Below are positions 48,368 through 61,243 of a DNA stretch of 64,000 nt, one piece after another. A program made the position numbers and the translations under genes. Positions within the stretch are counted from its first letter, which is position 1. Every line of letters starts with the position of its first letter. The stretch covers positions 901,090 to 965,089 of the forward strand of contig SSNP01000084.1 of assembly GCA_006937955.1 (NCBI GenBank), read 5' to 3'. A model generated the notes under the pieces. The model searched no databases and was not told the DNA's origin. It worked only from the letters and a program-made list of their open reading frames with translations. The DNA is from Pachypanchax playfairii (taxonomy: Eukaryota; Chordata; Actinopteri; Cyprinodontiformes; Aplocheilidae).

Positions 48368-51300
48368 ATTATAAAATCCCAGATACTTTGATCCAGAAAA
48401 GAAAAATGTAGACAACCTTCAAGTTTTTCATTAATGCAATTAAGGGAACAAATGATGGTTTAGACTTGCAATAAACACCAAATGACAAGTCCTTCAAAAG
48501 TTCTGGAGCTCGATCCAGAAGAAACAGCTATTAATGAAAAAGTGATTTTCATAAATATCTATTGAACTACAAATGAGACCGATGTCAATCTAGTTGTTAT
48601 AGATGTTTTTGTAGTTAATGAATCTGATAATATTGATACAACAAAGATGAGACTGTTATATTTTGTATAAATCACAATATGAGGGGACCAGGGTGCTTGA
48701 TGGAGGTCTGAGTGATTCTCTAGTTAATTATCTGATTAAGTTCTTTGCAGAATTCCTTTATTGCATGAACAGATTCCAACTCTCTCTAAGCATGTTCACT
48801 GGGTGAAGGCTCTGTCATGTGCTTTGATTCATTTTTAATTAGATTTTCTTTTTTCTGACACATTTCTTCCTAAAATGCTCCAGAATCTTAAGACCTGAAG
48901 AACCAAAGACAGCAGGGCAGCAAAAGGTATGATGGAGCATTATAAACACCCTCAAGAAGTTCACGTCCTTTTAGGCTTCCTGTCTTCTTTAACCTTTGAC
49001 CCTGGAATTCTTCCAAAGTTTAATGCAATTTTTGCTGAAACAACAATTTTAAATAGGTCAATGTTCACAAATAATTCATTAAATATTGATTATCTAAATA
49101 TTTTTCATCTGCAAAATGAGTTCAAGAATCTTTTTATGAAAACACATTCAAAAACCTCAGTTAATGTATTTCTGATAATTGTCTATTATCTTTTTTATCT
49201 TTTAAAATTGTTACCACATTGAAGCCTTTAGAAGCGATGGACCTTTTGTTAAAATGTACTTAGTTTATATTCATAAAGTTATTTTGAATATCGAAGCTCT
49301 GACCAGAAACACATTAAAAGCACTTCAAACGTTCAAAGCTGCTTCAGCTGTTTTGCTAAAGCTCCTCTCCTTTTTTCTCCCCGCAGAGCTTAAAAATATT
49401 CAGATTGCTCTCAAATTGCAGTAATTATGTAGCATTTGAAAACGCATCTCTCTGCCTGCAGAATTTAGATGTCAGGGTTAGGATTGCTGCTGAGGCATGA
49501 AAAACTTTCATGTAAAATTTTCATTCTCTAATTTTTAAAAGAACGAAAGAGGTTTTTGACTCACACTTTTAAAAATTCTAATTATTTACTGTTTTTTTTA
49601 TTTTTATAAATAACCCAAAAAGCAGGGGATTCCTTTTACCAGCATGATTTTAGATTCAAATAGATACAATTTTTACACTTAAACGATGAATAATTTAGCA
49701 TGATCTCACATCAGTATTGATTAATTTCATTTTTCAATCAGCTCTAGATAAAAACTTGAACCGAGAAGCCAAAATGTTTTAATTTATACATAGAATGCAG
49801 TTTTATAATTTGTTTAGTATATAAAGTTAAATATTACATTGATCTGAGAAATACTAATGCACACTTGAAAGGATTCTTCAAACTGCAGTGGTGCCACATT
49901 TCCTGTAGAGGGAACTGTGACTATGTTCTCACAGATCAACACTGACACCTGCTCCAGGTTTAGATAAAATAAATAAATTACACATCCATAAATATGAATA
50001 CCAACAAAAGGACTGTTGAATTTTGTAATGATTCCTGTCTGTATTTTTTTTTTATTGATTTTTATTTTATTATTATTTTATTTGTCATCCTGTCTGACCC
50101 TGTGACCCCCTTTATATATATATATTTATTAAAATCCTTCATTGTCAGCTTGGAGTACTGCAGAATAACCTATCTTGTAGAAATAAAGAGAGAAATAAAG
50201 TGGTTTTCTGAAGCGTTCAGATTTTGCAATACTTTTGCAATACTCATGTGGTTGTTTGGCAAATATTCACAGCACCATTGAACTGCTGATGCACCTTAAA
50301 CATATGAGGAATGCATATGTCCTAATGTATCGCAGCAGATGGAATAGCTTTGATCTACTGCTGCACTGCAGGATTTTTTTTTTTTTTACATTCACACAGT
50401 TAGAAATGTTACAGAGCATGAATTCCAATGAGGATCTGTGAATTACAAAATAGGGTTTTACTAAGTTTTCCCTCACTCCTGAATTTTTTATTTATCTCTC
50501 CAGCAGAAAAAAAAAAATACTCCTCCCTTTTCTACTTATAAAGTCAGCAGGAAAAATCTGGTACTACTACTTAGAGTGCATGTGGAATAAGAAAGGAGGA
50601 AATGTATGTTGCTTTTAAGATTTTGAGAATCTGACCTGTTTTATTCTGTTTAAAGACAGCGAGACTTCCAATCAGGCAGATCCTGCAGCACATTATTAGA
50701 ACCTGGACAGAATCCTGTGGTGAATATTTGACATATAGGGAATGTTAAAACCTTTTCCTCAGTGCAGTTGCAGAAACAGCCTTCAGCTGTCTCTCTGGCA
50801 ATGCCATGGGATCTTAAGTGAGAGGGTTCAACAAATCTCCATCCTTGTAACAGCAGGTGCTAAAGAGACAAAGCTGCACAAACGAGGGCTGTGAGTAATA
50901 GAAATGATGCACCTGAGACTCTACATTAAAATTAAGCTGAAATCATCTGATTTTAATCATTTTTTTTTTTTGGCATCAAAATAATTGAGCCTGGCAGCTT
51001 TGAAAAATATAGAGCTTCTGCTATTGTGGTAAATAATTCAACTCGAGCTCAAACAGCAGATAAACAAATTACAGTGTTCGCTTCCAAGCCTTTTTCATCA
51101 GCGAGAATATAATAAAAAGATCAATCTGATTCAGATTTTTAGATTGACATCATCTGTAAGCTTCAGATCTATTTGTTTTTTTGCCCCAGAAAGGTTTAAA
51201 TTAGACGTTATGAACAGAGAGTGTTCAACTCTGTCCATTCAGCAGCTGTTTAGAGACCCTTTAAAAGGCCAAACAGGTGTGCTGTAGCATCAAGTGTGAA

Positions 51301-54300
51301 ATTTGTACTCTTCCTCTCCTCCATCACCATTTTTCTGTATAACCTCACACGCAGGGAGCATCCAGGCAAATAGTGAGCAGTCAGTTCAGGACAAAAATAG
51401 AGCTTGATGCGCTGGCTTTAAATGCACAGCTTTGTGTGCGCATGTTACAGGAGTTTGCGGAGGAGCTGGTTTCTTTTAAGGCATAAGATGGAGCTGATAA
51501 AAATAAAAGAGATTTATCATTCCACTGAGAGATGTTCTCATTGTGTGGAAATCTTCTCATTAGAAACATGGATTGTGTTTTTTATGGTGTTTTACCAGAA
51601 TCTGTAAAATGTACAGTTTTTTATCTGAATGCTTTATAAACACTATGTTAATCCCTTTAAAATGCTCTATATGTGACCATGTTTATTCTTATCCAAGATA
51701 TGATAAAGCCTCAATTGTTCAGAGAGTTTCCCTCATAAATGCTTTGATTGTACATTGTACAGTAAGCACCAGCACAAATGGAGGCCTGTGTGATGGCACA
51801 ATTTGAACGAGCCCTGTGATTATGTGGTTGATCTGTACATGTAGTGGGTTGAGGGATGCAGACCAGTCAGTTCCCTGAGGGAGGAGAGGAGGTTCAAGCC
51901 TCCCTGACTCCTTCTGCGCTCCCCCATTGGCTGTCGGCTCTCATCCACATCCACAGCCTGCCTAATTGCCTGATTTCCTGAATCCACGTGGAATACTTTG
52001 TAGGCTGGGGGAGCTGGGGGGGTTGTAATCATGACTTACAGTGACATCCGTGGGGGAAACTTGGTCCCTGGGCTATAACAGCTCTTCAGCCTCATCTAAA
52101 TTAAACTCTTATATTAAATCGTTGGATTTTCCTGGAAACATTCAAAGTCGTTCAACTTGAAAAAGCAAAGTCTAATTAAACAATTAAAACACATTAATTT
52201 GCAAATATAAGGATAAAAAACAACATGGCATCAATGTAAAATAATGACATTTAATTTCATTTAATATATTGAAAATATAGTTTGTACAAATTTGTATTAT
52301 TGTTTTAATGGATCAAGACAGCTGATTTTGTTCATTAAGACCAGAATGTATACATGGTGATGATTCAGTGAGGTGTGACATCACCAACAGGGCAGTGTTT
52401 GAGATGGTGGGAAGTTTATTTTTCTTTAGTGGATAGTAAAAAAAAAAAAAAAAAAATCCAGAAATAAATTGAGTCATCTGGCCACAGAAATCTCAGATGC
52501 ACTGGCTCTCCACTTCCTCTGAAGAAGACCTGCATCTCCACCTCAAAGCTTTTCACAAAGCCACTATAGATTCGACTGACATGCTGCTTCAGTGTCTGAG
52601 TTCATGACGACTTGAGATGAAATACAAAAAAAAAAAGAAATGGAAACACCAAAGAAATAAAAAAACACTTCTCACAAATTTAACATTTTCTGCTGTAAGA
52701 CTTTTATTTTTTCACCTACTATTCACTTCCTGTTTGTGTGAATTAAACTCCAATTAGAAAAACAAAACCAAACAACTTTTTGATTGATATTGCAAACAAC
52801 CACTCATGCAACAAACACCCACAATGGTGAAAAGCAGAGAGCTGCCACAACAGATAAATTATTCAGCTAATTTCTCCCTGACATAATTAATACATGTTCC
52901 AGAGACGGCCATGTTTATGTGTCAATAATTCAACAATCATCTTTGGCCAAGACCATGAGGATTATCTTTGACAGTGTGAGAGTGGGGATGCCTGGAGCGC
53001 ACACACATTTTATTCTTGTCAAAGTCTTTGAGCGTGTTAGCGTGCTAACAGAGAATAGATGCTAATGATCCAACCAACCCCAAATCAAGGAAACATAAAG
53101 ATGCAAACCAGAACAGCTTTTGACATTTGAGCAACATGCATGATAGAAAATTCAAGACTGTTCTAGCAAACAGCAATCTTATTAGATCCACAGCTGCAGC
53201 TTGTGGTTGATATAATCTCATCTGTTTGGACAGTCACTCCCACCACATACTCAGTGTAGAAAGCTTCTAATATACTCCACCATTAAAGATACACTCAATA
53301 TCTAAAACAGACACCATGACAACTTCAAAATCTGCTGCTGCAATGTTGCAGGAACTGTCAGGATTGATTTTGGCTCACAAACATGATTTATCAACATATT
53401 TAGCGAAGCAATAATACTGTATGAAATCTCGAACTCTCTGATGAATACATTAGGAGAGCGATCGTTCATAACAAGTTCAATAAATAGGATTTTGGGGAGT
53501 TCAAGGGTCATAGAGAGCAACCACGTAGTCAATCCCAGCTCTCAATCAACAGCAGTAAATCAGCGTAGCAAGACGTTATGGTCCAATGATTTCTAATAAG
53601 ATCCCAGATTGAAAGTGTGGAAGAAACTCCATAGAAATACACTAAACTCTGCACTTTCTGAGAGTGAGATGAGGAAAAAGAAAAAACTTTTTTCATCTAA
53701 ATTTCCCTTATTGTAGTTTCATAATGGATTATGTAGCTATTTATCATGTACTGTATTTGATCATGCACATTAAAGACATTACATGTGTGAATATGTGCTT
53801 GTATGTTCAGATTAGTCATGCTACTGCTGTTTCTAATAAATCTTCCTGCCAAATATCCCTTCCTTCTAATTCAACCACTTCCTAGCGCTTTTATTTAATG
53901 CTGCATTGTAAATTGCTTCAGTTCTGCAGTTAATGTCACATAATTTCTGCTTTTACTTTACAGGCAACATAAGTGCTATAAGCGCTCCTTTGAGATCTGA
54001 GTTGTGAATTTGGAAGGTGCAAGTTCTCCATCTGTGTCATGCAAGATCAAACGTGCATCTTGAACATTTTCTGCAGTGCTTGATATTTCCTGTTTACCAC
54101 CAGACCAGTCTGTAATTTACTGCATTTATAAAACACTTTAGATCTGTGACAAAACTCAAAGAAACTCTGTACAGATGAAGTTTGTCTTGATGTCGTGATG
54201 ATGTTTTTCCCTGTTAGGAGAATTAAACTTTTATAGGTGCATCAGAGAGACGGTCGGATGCTCTTTTAAAGCTTTTACATTCAAACGAAAAGCAGCTGCT

Positions 54301-55834
54301 CACAGTTATTATTAATAATCCTGCAGGCGTGCTGATATTCAATTGGACGAGATGGAATGAGAGTCCACAAGAGAGTTGCCTAAACAGCAGTGTGTTTCTT
54401 GTTAATTTAATTACACTAAGAAAACACATGAGCCAATTCCTATTTTATTTACCATCTATGTCCTTGGTGAATTGAATAGATCTAAGATTCAATCAGTCAA
54501 ACAAATCCAAATTCCAAAGCCTGTCTTTGAAGGAAAAAATGGATTCAGATGAAAGACACTTTTAGATATAATCAGTAGTCAAACCTTTAATTTTTCTCAT
54601 GCAGAGATGTAAACAGTTCAGATAGTAGTTTGAGGTATGAGGATATAACTTTCTGTTTAAAAGATGCATGAATTTAGTAATTGCAATTATTTTTGGGCTA
54701 TAAATACATTTACTGTGGGGGAAAAAAAAGAAGTATAAAAACTAAAGTGTGAAAAAGTGTTAGGGTTTAAACCAAAATATAGAATTAATCCTTTAACACC
54801 AGGCTTTAGTCTGATACAAAAATATCTAATGGTGAAAAACATCAACACAATGTTTGATGCGCAATGTAACATGAGGTGACGTTGCAGGACTAAGCAGTGT
54901 TCCAAGTGAACAACAGAAATACAAAAACCTGCAGATGCAAAACAAACCTAGTTGTAAATTTATGGAACATTATTTGTGGGTAACATATGTGCATCTGCTA
55001 TTCACTAGTAACATGTAATACCTGCTGACAGACATGTAATACCCCCTCATATCCACATCCATTTTTCACAAAGTCATTACTTATATAGTTTGTTTTACTA
55101 TTTAAGCTAGTAGCATTTAGCTAAAATTGTAACATTATCATCGACTTTTGCACATAAAGTCCCTAAAATTAGTTAAATTGTGTTAAAGTTCCTACACCTC
55201 GAAGACCTGCTGCATACGAGAGAAAAAGAAATGCTGAACACTGGCCAGATGTTGGCAGCAGCTCCCATAAAATACAGGAATGTCAAAAAATATCCCTTAC
55301 ATAAATTGAAATAGGTAATAATTTGTTTCCTCTGCATCGTTGTTTATCCTCATGGATAATGTAGCAGGTTAAAAACAAACATTAACACTTAAAAATGAGT
55401 CACCATCTCCCTGCTGTCAGCCTGCGGACAGCATGATTCACTAATGTGTCTGAGAGAAGTGCTGACCTGTAGACTGTTTATAATATGTTTACTCCGTGTT
55501 CACAGCCCTGCACTCCGAGTCGCTGCTGGTGAACTTTCACACTGAGTCACTGATGAGATACAACTCCTCTGACGCTTCCATTTTGCCTTATTATCTGAAA
55601 GGCAGGGTTATGATTAACGTACCGGGCAAAGTGTTTAGTGTTTAAATCACTGATATGATCGAATCAGCTAACAAGTCATCTCTGCATACATATGATCCCA
55701 TTTAGGATTTTTTTATCTATTTATATTTTTTGCAAAATAACTTTCTTAAATCAGCATTTATTTAGCAGCTCAGTCTCCTGGTAAATAATTTGAGATCATC
55801 ATTCAGCATCCAAAAAAACGCTCCAAGCTTAGCC
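48368..55834. other. Upstream intergenic DNA, part 3
   Basis: About 7.5 kb of AT-rich DNA in which no exon, RNA gene or bounded transposon could be supported. Homopolymer runs occur (for example poly-A at about 52438-52456) and a short TA tract at about 50115-50124. Open frames here are short, on both strands, and lack family motifs or splice context. Confidence 0.45.
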
Positions 55835-56042
55835 CAGAGGTGTCCAGATCCAGGTCTCGAGGGTCTCTGATCCTGCGTGTTTTAGATGTTTCCCTGTTTC
55901 TACACACCTGTTCCTAATCCTCAGCTTGTCAACAAATCCTGCTGTTAACAACCTTTTGATCTGAATCAGGTGTGATGATGCAGGGAAACATCTCAAACAT
56001 GCAGGATAGTGGTCCTTGACACCTGGATCTGAACACTCCCTG
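55835..56042. mobile_element. Old hAT-like miniature element with ~55-bp inverted repeats
   Basis: The left end reads CAGAGGTGTCCAGATCCAGG. The reverse complement of the right end reads CAGGGAGTGTTCAGATCCAGG within a few mismatches. Pairing continues through ATCCTGC and AGATGTTTCCCTG, about 55-60 bp in all. I recognise the arrangement as a common teleost miniature repeat with hAT-type CAG ends. The flanks show no conserved 8-bp duplication, so it is old. Confidence 0.65.
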
Positions 56043-59000
56043 TTTGTTGTTGTTAAGAAGTTGCTGACTATCTATGATGACAGTCGAGGTAGTGTGCAAC
56101 GAGCTCATTACATGCACTAAAACATTAAACTGAAAGGAAAATAATCAATGCATAGCTTGTAATTCACTGAAACGTTACAATGTTAACAGATTATTATGAT
56201 CAGTTAACAGAGCACAGAAGCATTATAGCCTATATATTAATCCAAAAGACCTAAAGTTGTAAACGTCGTCCTCTTTATTTAAACAAATGGGACAATTTTC
56301 TGATTGAACGACTCCAGCACAATATGGCAGCACCCCTAAACAGGATATCATGATCCTGTACATCAAAGCAAAAGGAGACAAATCCTCCATCTTTATATAC
56401 AGTTTATTATAACAACCCACTGCTCCTTAAAATAGTCCAAATATGGATGTTTTAGATTTAGAAAACATGAGCTTGTTTCATGTGATCTGTGTGTGTCCTC
56501 ACCATAAGAGGAAAAGAAGGAGCTCAGTGCAGTTCATTCAGCAGAACCTTAAATCTTTGCTGATTTAAACAAGTTGTAAACTACACTAACAAGTACTGGA
56601 TCTCTTCTGATCAGATGGACTCGCCAGCTGTATGTCTGGGTATGGAAACCAACTGATTCACTGTTTGGGGTGACTTTGAGGGAACAAATCACAAAACTGA
56701 ATCCCTCGCTCTAAAAAACAGAACAGACCCCTCTGCTCTGAACACCTTGGGCCAGGAAGGAACTATAAAAGTTTGACTTACAAATGTTTTACTGCAAGAC
56801 TTCTTCCTCCAGTTTTGTCTCGTTGGTTTATGAAAGAGAAATTCCAGATCCTGCAACATTCCAACTAAACTCCAAACACTAGCTTACAAAGTATAAGAAA
56901 GTAATAGAAATTACATTTTAATCACAATGTTCCTTTCAATTCAAGACAAATCAGAGGTCACATGACCAAAAAAGAATTTTTTTTTTTTTTTTTATAACCC
57001 AATACTTTATTATAACCCAACATTTACACTCACCCACTCTGATTCACTTCTCTGTTATTTTATTTAGATAGTAAATAAATTTTCAGACTGGGTTGCTGTT
57101 AGTGTGTTTTCCTCCTGCAGATTAGGAGTCTTCCCAATAAAAAGGAATTCATTAGGATACGAGAAGGATTAATAATAATAATAATAATGATTATTTTCCA
57201 TAATTGGGTGGTTGAGGAGCGCTATATTAGTGTGTTAGGAGTAAAATAGCATAAAGAACTGAAGGCTGAAGCCAGAACTGATGAATGGTTTGAGAGTTGA
57301 GTAAAAAACCAGCAGCAGCTTCTCTGCAGAACATTTTTAAGGTCTTAGCAGGTCTGTTTTGAAAAGATAAGCTGTTCAAGAAATTTGAGGAGCAAAAGCA
57401 ACTCTGCTATTACCTCTGGTTTGAGTTAGTTTGAAATGGGATGCGATTATGACGCAAGAATGAAGTCAGTTAAGACGAGCCTGCTGTTTTCAACCTTTAA
57501 AAACAACAAAAAGTCTTAAAATCCTTTCGGAAAATTGGCAGAATGCCAGAGGAATGAAGTCCACACAGGGTTTGTCTAAAATCACACATTCACTGTCATT
57601 TTATAAAAGAAGCAGCTGCAGTTTGCAACACATTACACAGCGTAATGGGTTGGAGATGATCCAAATTTGGTGGAAATCTTAATGGAAGCTTAATCTGTTG
57701 TGGGGAAGAAATTCAAATAGAAAAGGGGATCAGATTCTTACAATTTTAGGAAAAAATGCACAAAAACAAGCCAGTAGTGTCTGAATTTCTAAGGAAAATT
57801 TTAGATTAAAGCAAATTTAAACAAACATGTATCTTGTTTGCATCTGTAACAGCTGACATGAACACAATAAAACCTACATTGATGTGGGACAGTTTCATTA
57901 GCTGTTCATCTTCTCCTTGATACTCAAATAAACTCCTAATTAATGGAGCAACCCCGTTCACACCTCGCTCTCCCATGTTACCGAGCGCCGCTCTTCTGTG
58001 GCCAGAGCACACAGTGTATGACCACAGCGCTCCCTTGACTAATTACACAGAGAAAAGAGCTAGCGCTTCACAACTTCTAATTAGCTGCAGCCAAAAGAAG
58101 CGGTGAAGAGAAGGAGGCGTGACAGGAGGACAGGGTTTGATGTTAAACTGGCAAAATTTCCATTACAAGGAAGAACGACGGCGTTAAAGCTGTCATTCGA
58201 TTAGTGGTGTTGTCCTGAGGTTTAATTCTGAGGGATACAAGCTCTAACAAGGCTAAGCTGAGCCAAACACATCCTTACATCATGTATCTGTCAAATCCAA
58301 CTAAACAAGGTCTAGTCTGTGTAAAACACAGGAGCTTTTTCAAAGAAACCTCAAATCCTGAGATCAAACTTGATCTTTGATACCGAGTGATTTCAAGTCT
58401 ACTGAATGGTCCATTCAGAGTCATCTCCAGCACTTTGAGTGGTACAGTTTGCAAGAAGAGCAGCTGGGAGAGACAAAATCGGAGGCTTTCTTCTTCAAAG
58501 TGGCACCTTCTGATCTGCAGCTCCTTTTTACTCCAATGAGCACAAGGGGGACTTCAGAAGCAGGTGTGTGATGATCTATGCATCGTCCTCAATTATAGAT
58601 GCAATGTTACACAACAGTTTTTACTGTACTAGAGAGTAAAGCAACTCTAAATGACTTCTAAACAGGAGTCTTACTATTCTGACAAAATGAAAACACAGAA
58701 ACATTTAGACCCCACTTCAGTTACATTGAGCCAAATTTAAAACATTTTTCTTGCTCTTACTTTAGCTTTAATGAGGAAAAATTCAAATGACTTGATCAGA
58801 AATGAGTTGTTAACCGAGTGTGTACTTGTTGTTTTCATGTTCAAGCGTTCAATCCGTTTGGCCAACCGGGAGCTGAAGCAGGATCATTTGCTGTCCAGCG
58901 CTGGTGCTTCGGTTTGTTTAGACTCCACAGTTATTGATTCACAAATAAATACAAGTGGAAAAATTACAGCATGTCTGAATGAGTCCGTCCTGACAGCATG

Positions 59001-60583
59001 TCAGATGTTCACATGTATCCTCATGAAACCCATACAACCTACTTACCAAAACATAAAATATTTAAGTTATCCTGATGCTTCACTCCTTTGAGTATCGGAT
59101 TTTTTTATTTTTTTACTTTATGTGTTATGCGTGTCACTTCACAATGTGGCAGCTGCTCGCACAGGAACAGAAGGACAGTGATCTGAAAGAGCCGAGTGAT
59201 CACTTGTTTACTCAAACTGCTGTTTCATTTTCTTTTATATCCTCTTGTTTCTTTCTCATCGACTGCTCATATCAGCGTGTAATCCTGCAGAAACCTGAGT
59301 GCCAAAATTGCATAAATACAAAACAAAATCCAAAAGTTTTCTATGAATAGCGAGATTGATTACAGTTTCAATCTAATGTGAACCTGTGATGCTTCCACTT
59401 TAAACAGAAAACAGCAATTACTCATCAACTCAATGAATTAATAAAAGAAATATGTGTGACACAAACAACATAAAAGCGCTGGTGTTATGTATTTTATCTG
59501 GTAAATTAATGGGAGGTGATGCACAGATCAGACATTAAAACCCCTGTAACACCCACTTTTAATATTTATGCAAACAGAGCAGACTTTTCCTTAGCAACAG
59601 CCTACACAAAAACAAAATGTGCACCAATTGCACTTAAAATCTGATTGGGAATGACTTTGGAGACATGACAAACAACAGAAATGTGTTCAGTCTAAACTGT
59701 TGTTCCACTTGAACAACCTGGATCATCCAGGGAACCATCCTGCAGCACACTGGGCTTAACAGAACGGCTGAAACAATGTGGTTCTGTTTTTAAACACCCC
59801 AATTCCCAATAAAAAACTTTTCAGGGCATTAAACAAAACAAAAATCACATTTAATTTATATTAAATTGTATGAAATTACACTGATAGTGGATTATACTCA
59901 GAGGGTAACAACAGCAGCCTGTAAACTATGATCCTGGTAATTCAGCTTCCCTTGATTGCTTGTTAAAGATAAATCCTAGAATAAAAATTATTCCTTTTTT
60001 CTCCAGTATGAATTCAAGCAGGATTTATTCCTATAGGAGCAGCGTGAGATGGAGTGCATAACCGCTATGTCTTTCTCTTCAACTTAGGTTGAGCTGAAAT
60101 GAGGCCTTCACAGTTAGGACGTACCTTGCCCATCCCTGCCGGCTGTCATTTGACTGCCAGCGTTGAAAATGTACGTGTTCCACGGTTTTGCCTCGCTGTA
60201 CCCAAACCCTCGGCTCAAAATAGAACCCAACCTCATTTCATGCCTCGTGAAGCTCTAAATTTGCACCAGAGGGGCTGCTACATTTGTGATAGATAGTGTG
60301 AGTAAATTAGGAAAAAAAACAACAGAGTCTGTTTGTTTGATAATTGGTTCACTTCTCTAAGAAACTTGACAATCCTTAAAGGTGGACATTTTCACACACC
60401 AAGGGATGAAACTGATTGAAGACAACTCCATTTCTTTGTGTGGGGATAAAGTAAAACAAGCTTTGCAGCCTCAATTCGCTCCTGGACTTATTTGATGGGA
60501 AAATCTGTCTGAACCAAAGATCCACCTGGGTGGACCAAAATATCAGAACAGAACATTATATAATATATATACTATACAGTACA

Positions 60584-60585
<2 letters not shown>
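56043..60585. other. Upstream intergenic DNA, part 4
   Basis: About 4.5 kb of AT-rich DNA with no supported gene. It contains an (AAT)n microsatellite at about 57171-57188 and a poly-T run near 56980-56993. Confidence 0.45.

Positions 60586-60615
<30 letters not shown>
60586..60615. repeat. AT microsatellite, insertion site of a hAT element
   Basis: (TA)n tract directly left of the following element; a matching (TA)n tract continues at 61229-61243 on its right. Confidence 0.85.
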
Positions 60616-60618
<3 letters not shown>

Positions 60619-61228
60619 GGCTTGACATTAACTTTTGTGTTCACCAGCCACTGTGGCTAGTGGTTTTCCAAAGTTACTAGCCACTCAGCATTTTCACTAG
60701 CCACAATTTTGTTGTTGAGAAATTATGTTTAATATGATTAAAGCTGACTATGGCGTGGTAAAGTTTACTTGACCTAGATTTACAACCTTTTTAAATGTAA
60801 ATGACCATTCTCGACCTGCTGTCTTCCACTTTTCGTTAAACGACCTTTTCTTTTTCTTTGTCTCTCCTTCCTTCGTTTCATCTTCATGTTTTCTTTTTGT
60901 TTGCTCTTCGGGTTTCCTGACGCCTTGAATGTGCCGCCACATTATCACCCCCACTACTTCACAACTGTTGTCCACAGGGACCGGCTGTCTAAAGTGACAT
61001 TGGTCACGAATGGACCAATGAGCAAACACTGTGCGCAGGCAGTGCTCATGGGAGTTGTAGTGTCTTAGTCTCACATTGCAATTCATTTATTATTTCAGAT
61101 GTCATTTGAGAAAACTACAATAAAAAAATGTATATAAAATTCAGCCCGCCAAAAGTGGCTAGTCGGAGTGGCTGCGTCACCCGCCACTGCTGAAATTCAC
61201 CCGCATTTGGTGTTAATGTCAAGCCCTG
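60616..61228 (-). mobile_element. hAT-like non-autonomous transposon with transposase fragment
   Basis: A 613-bp element with perfect 17-bp terminal inverted repeats, CAGGGCTTGACATTAAC at the left and its reverse complement at the right. It is flanked by the 8-mer TATATATA on both sides; because it sits in an AT tract this is compatible with, but not proof of, an 8-bp target duplication. CAGGG ends fit hAT. The minus strand (61086-60748) is open for 112 residues and contains a Lys/Glu-rich stretch followed by KKKKRSFNEKWKTAGREW. This pattern (F..xW...GREW) occurs at the start of hAT-type transposases and derived zinc-finger proteins. The rest of a transposase is missing. Confidence 0.8.
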
Positions 61229-61243
61229 TATATATATATATAT

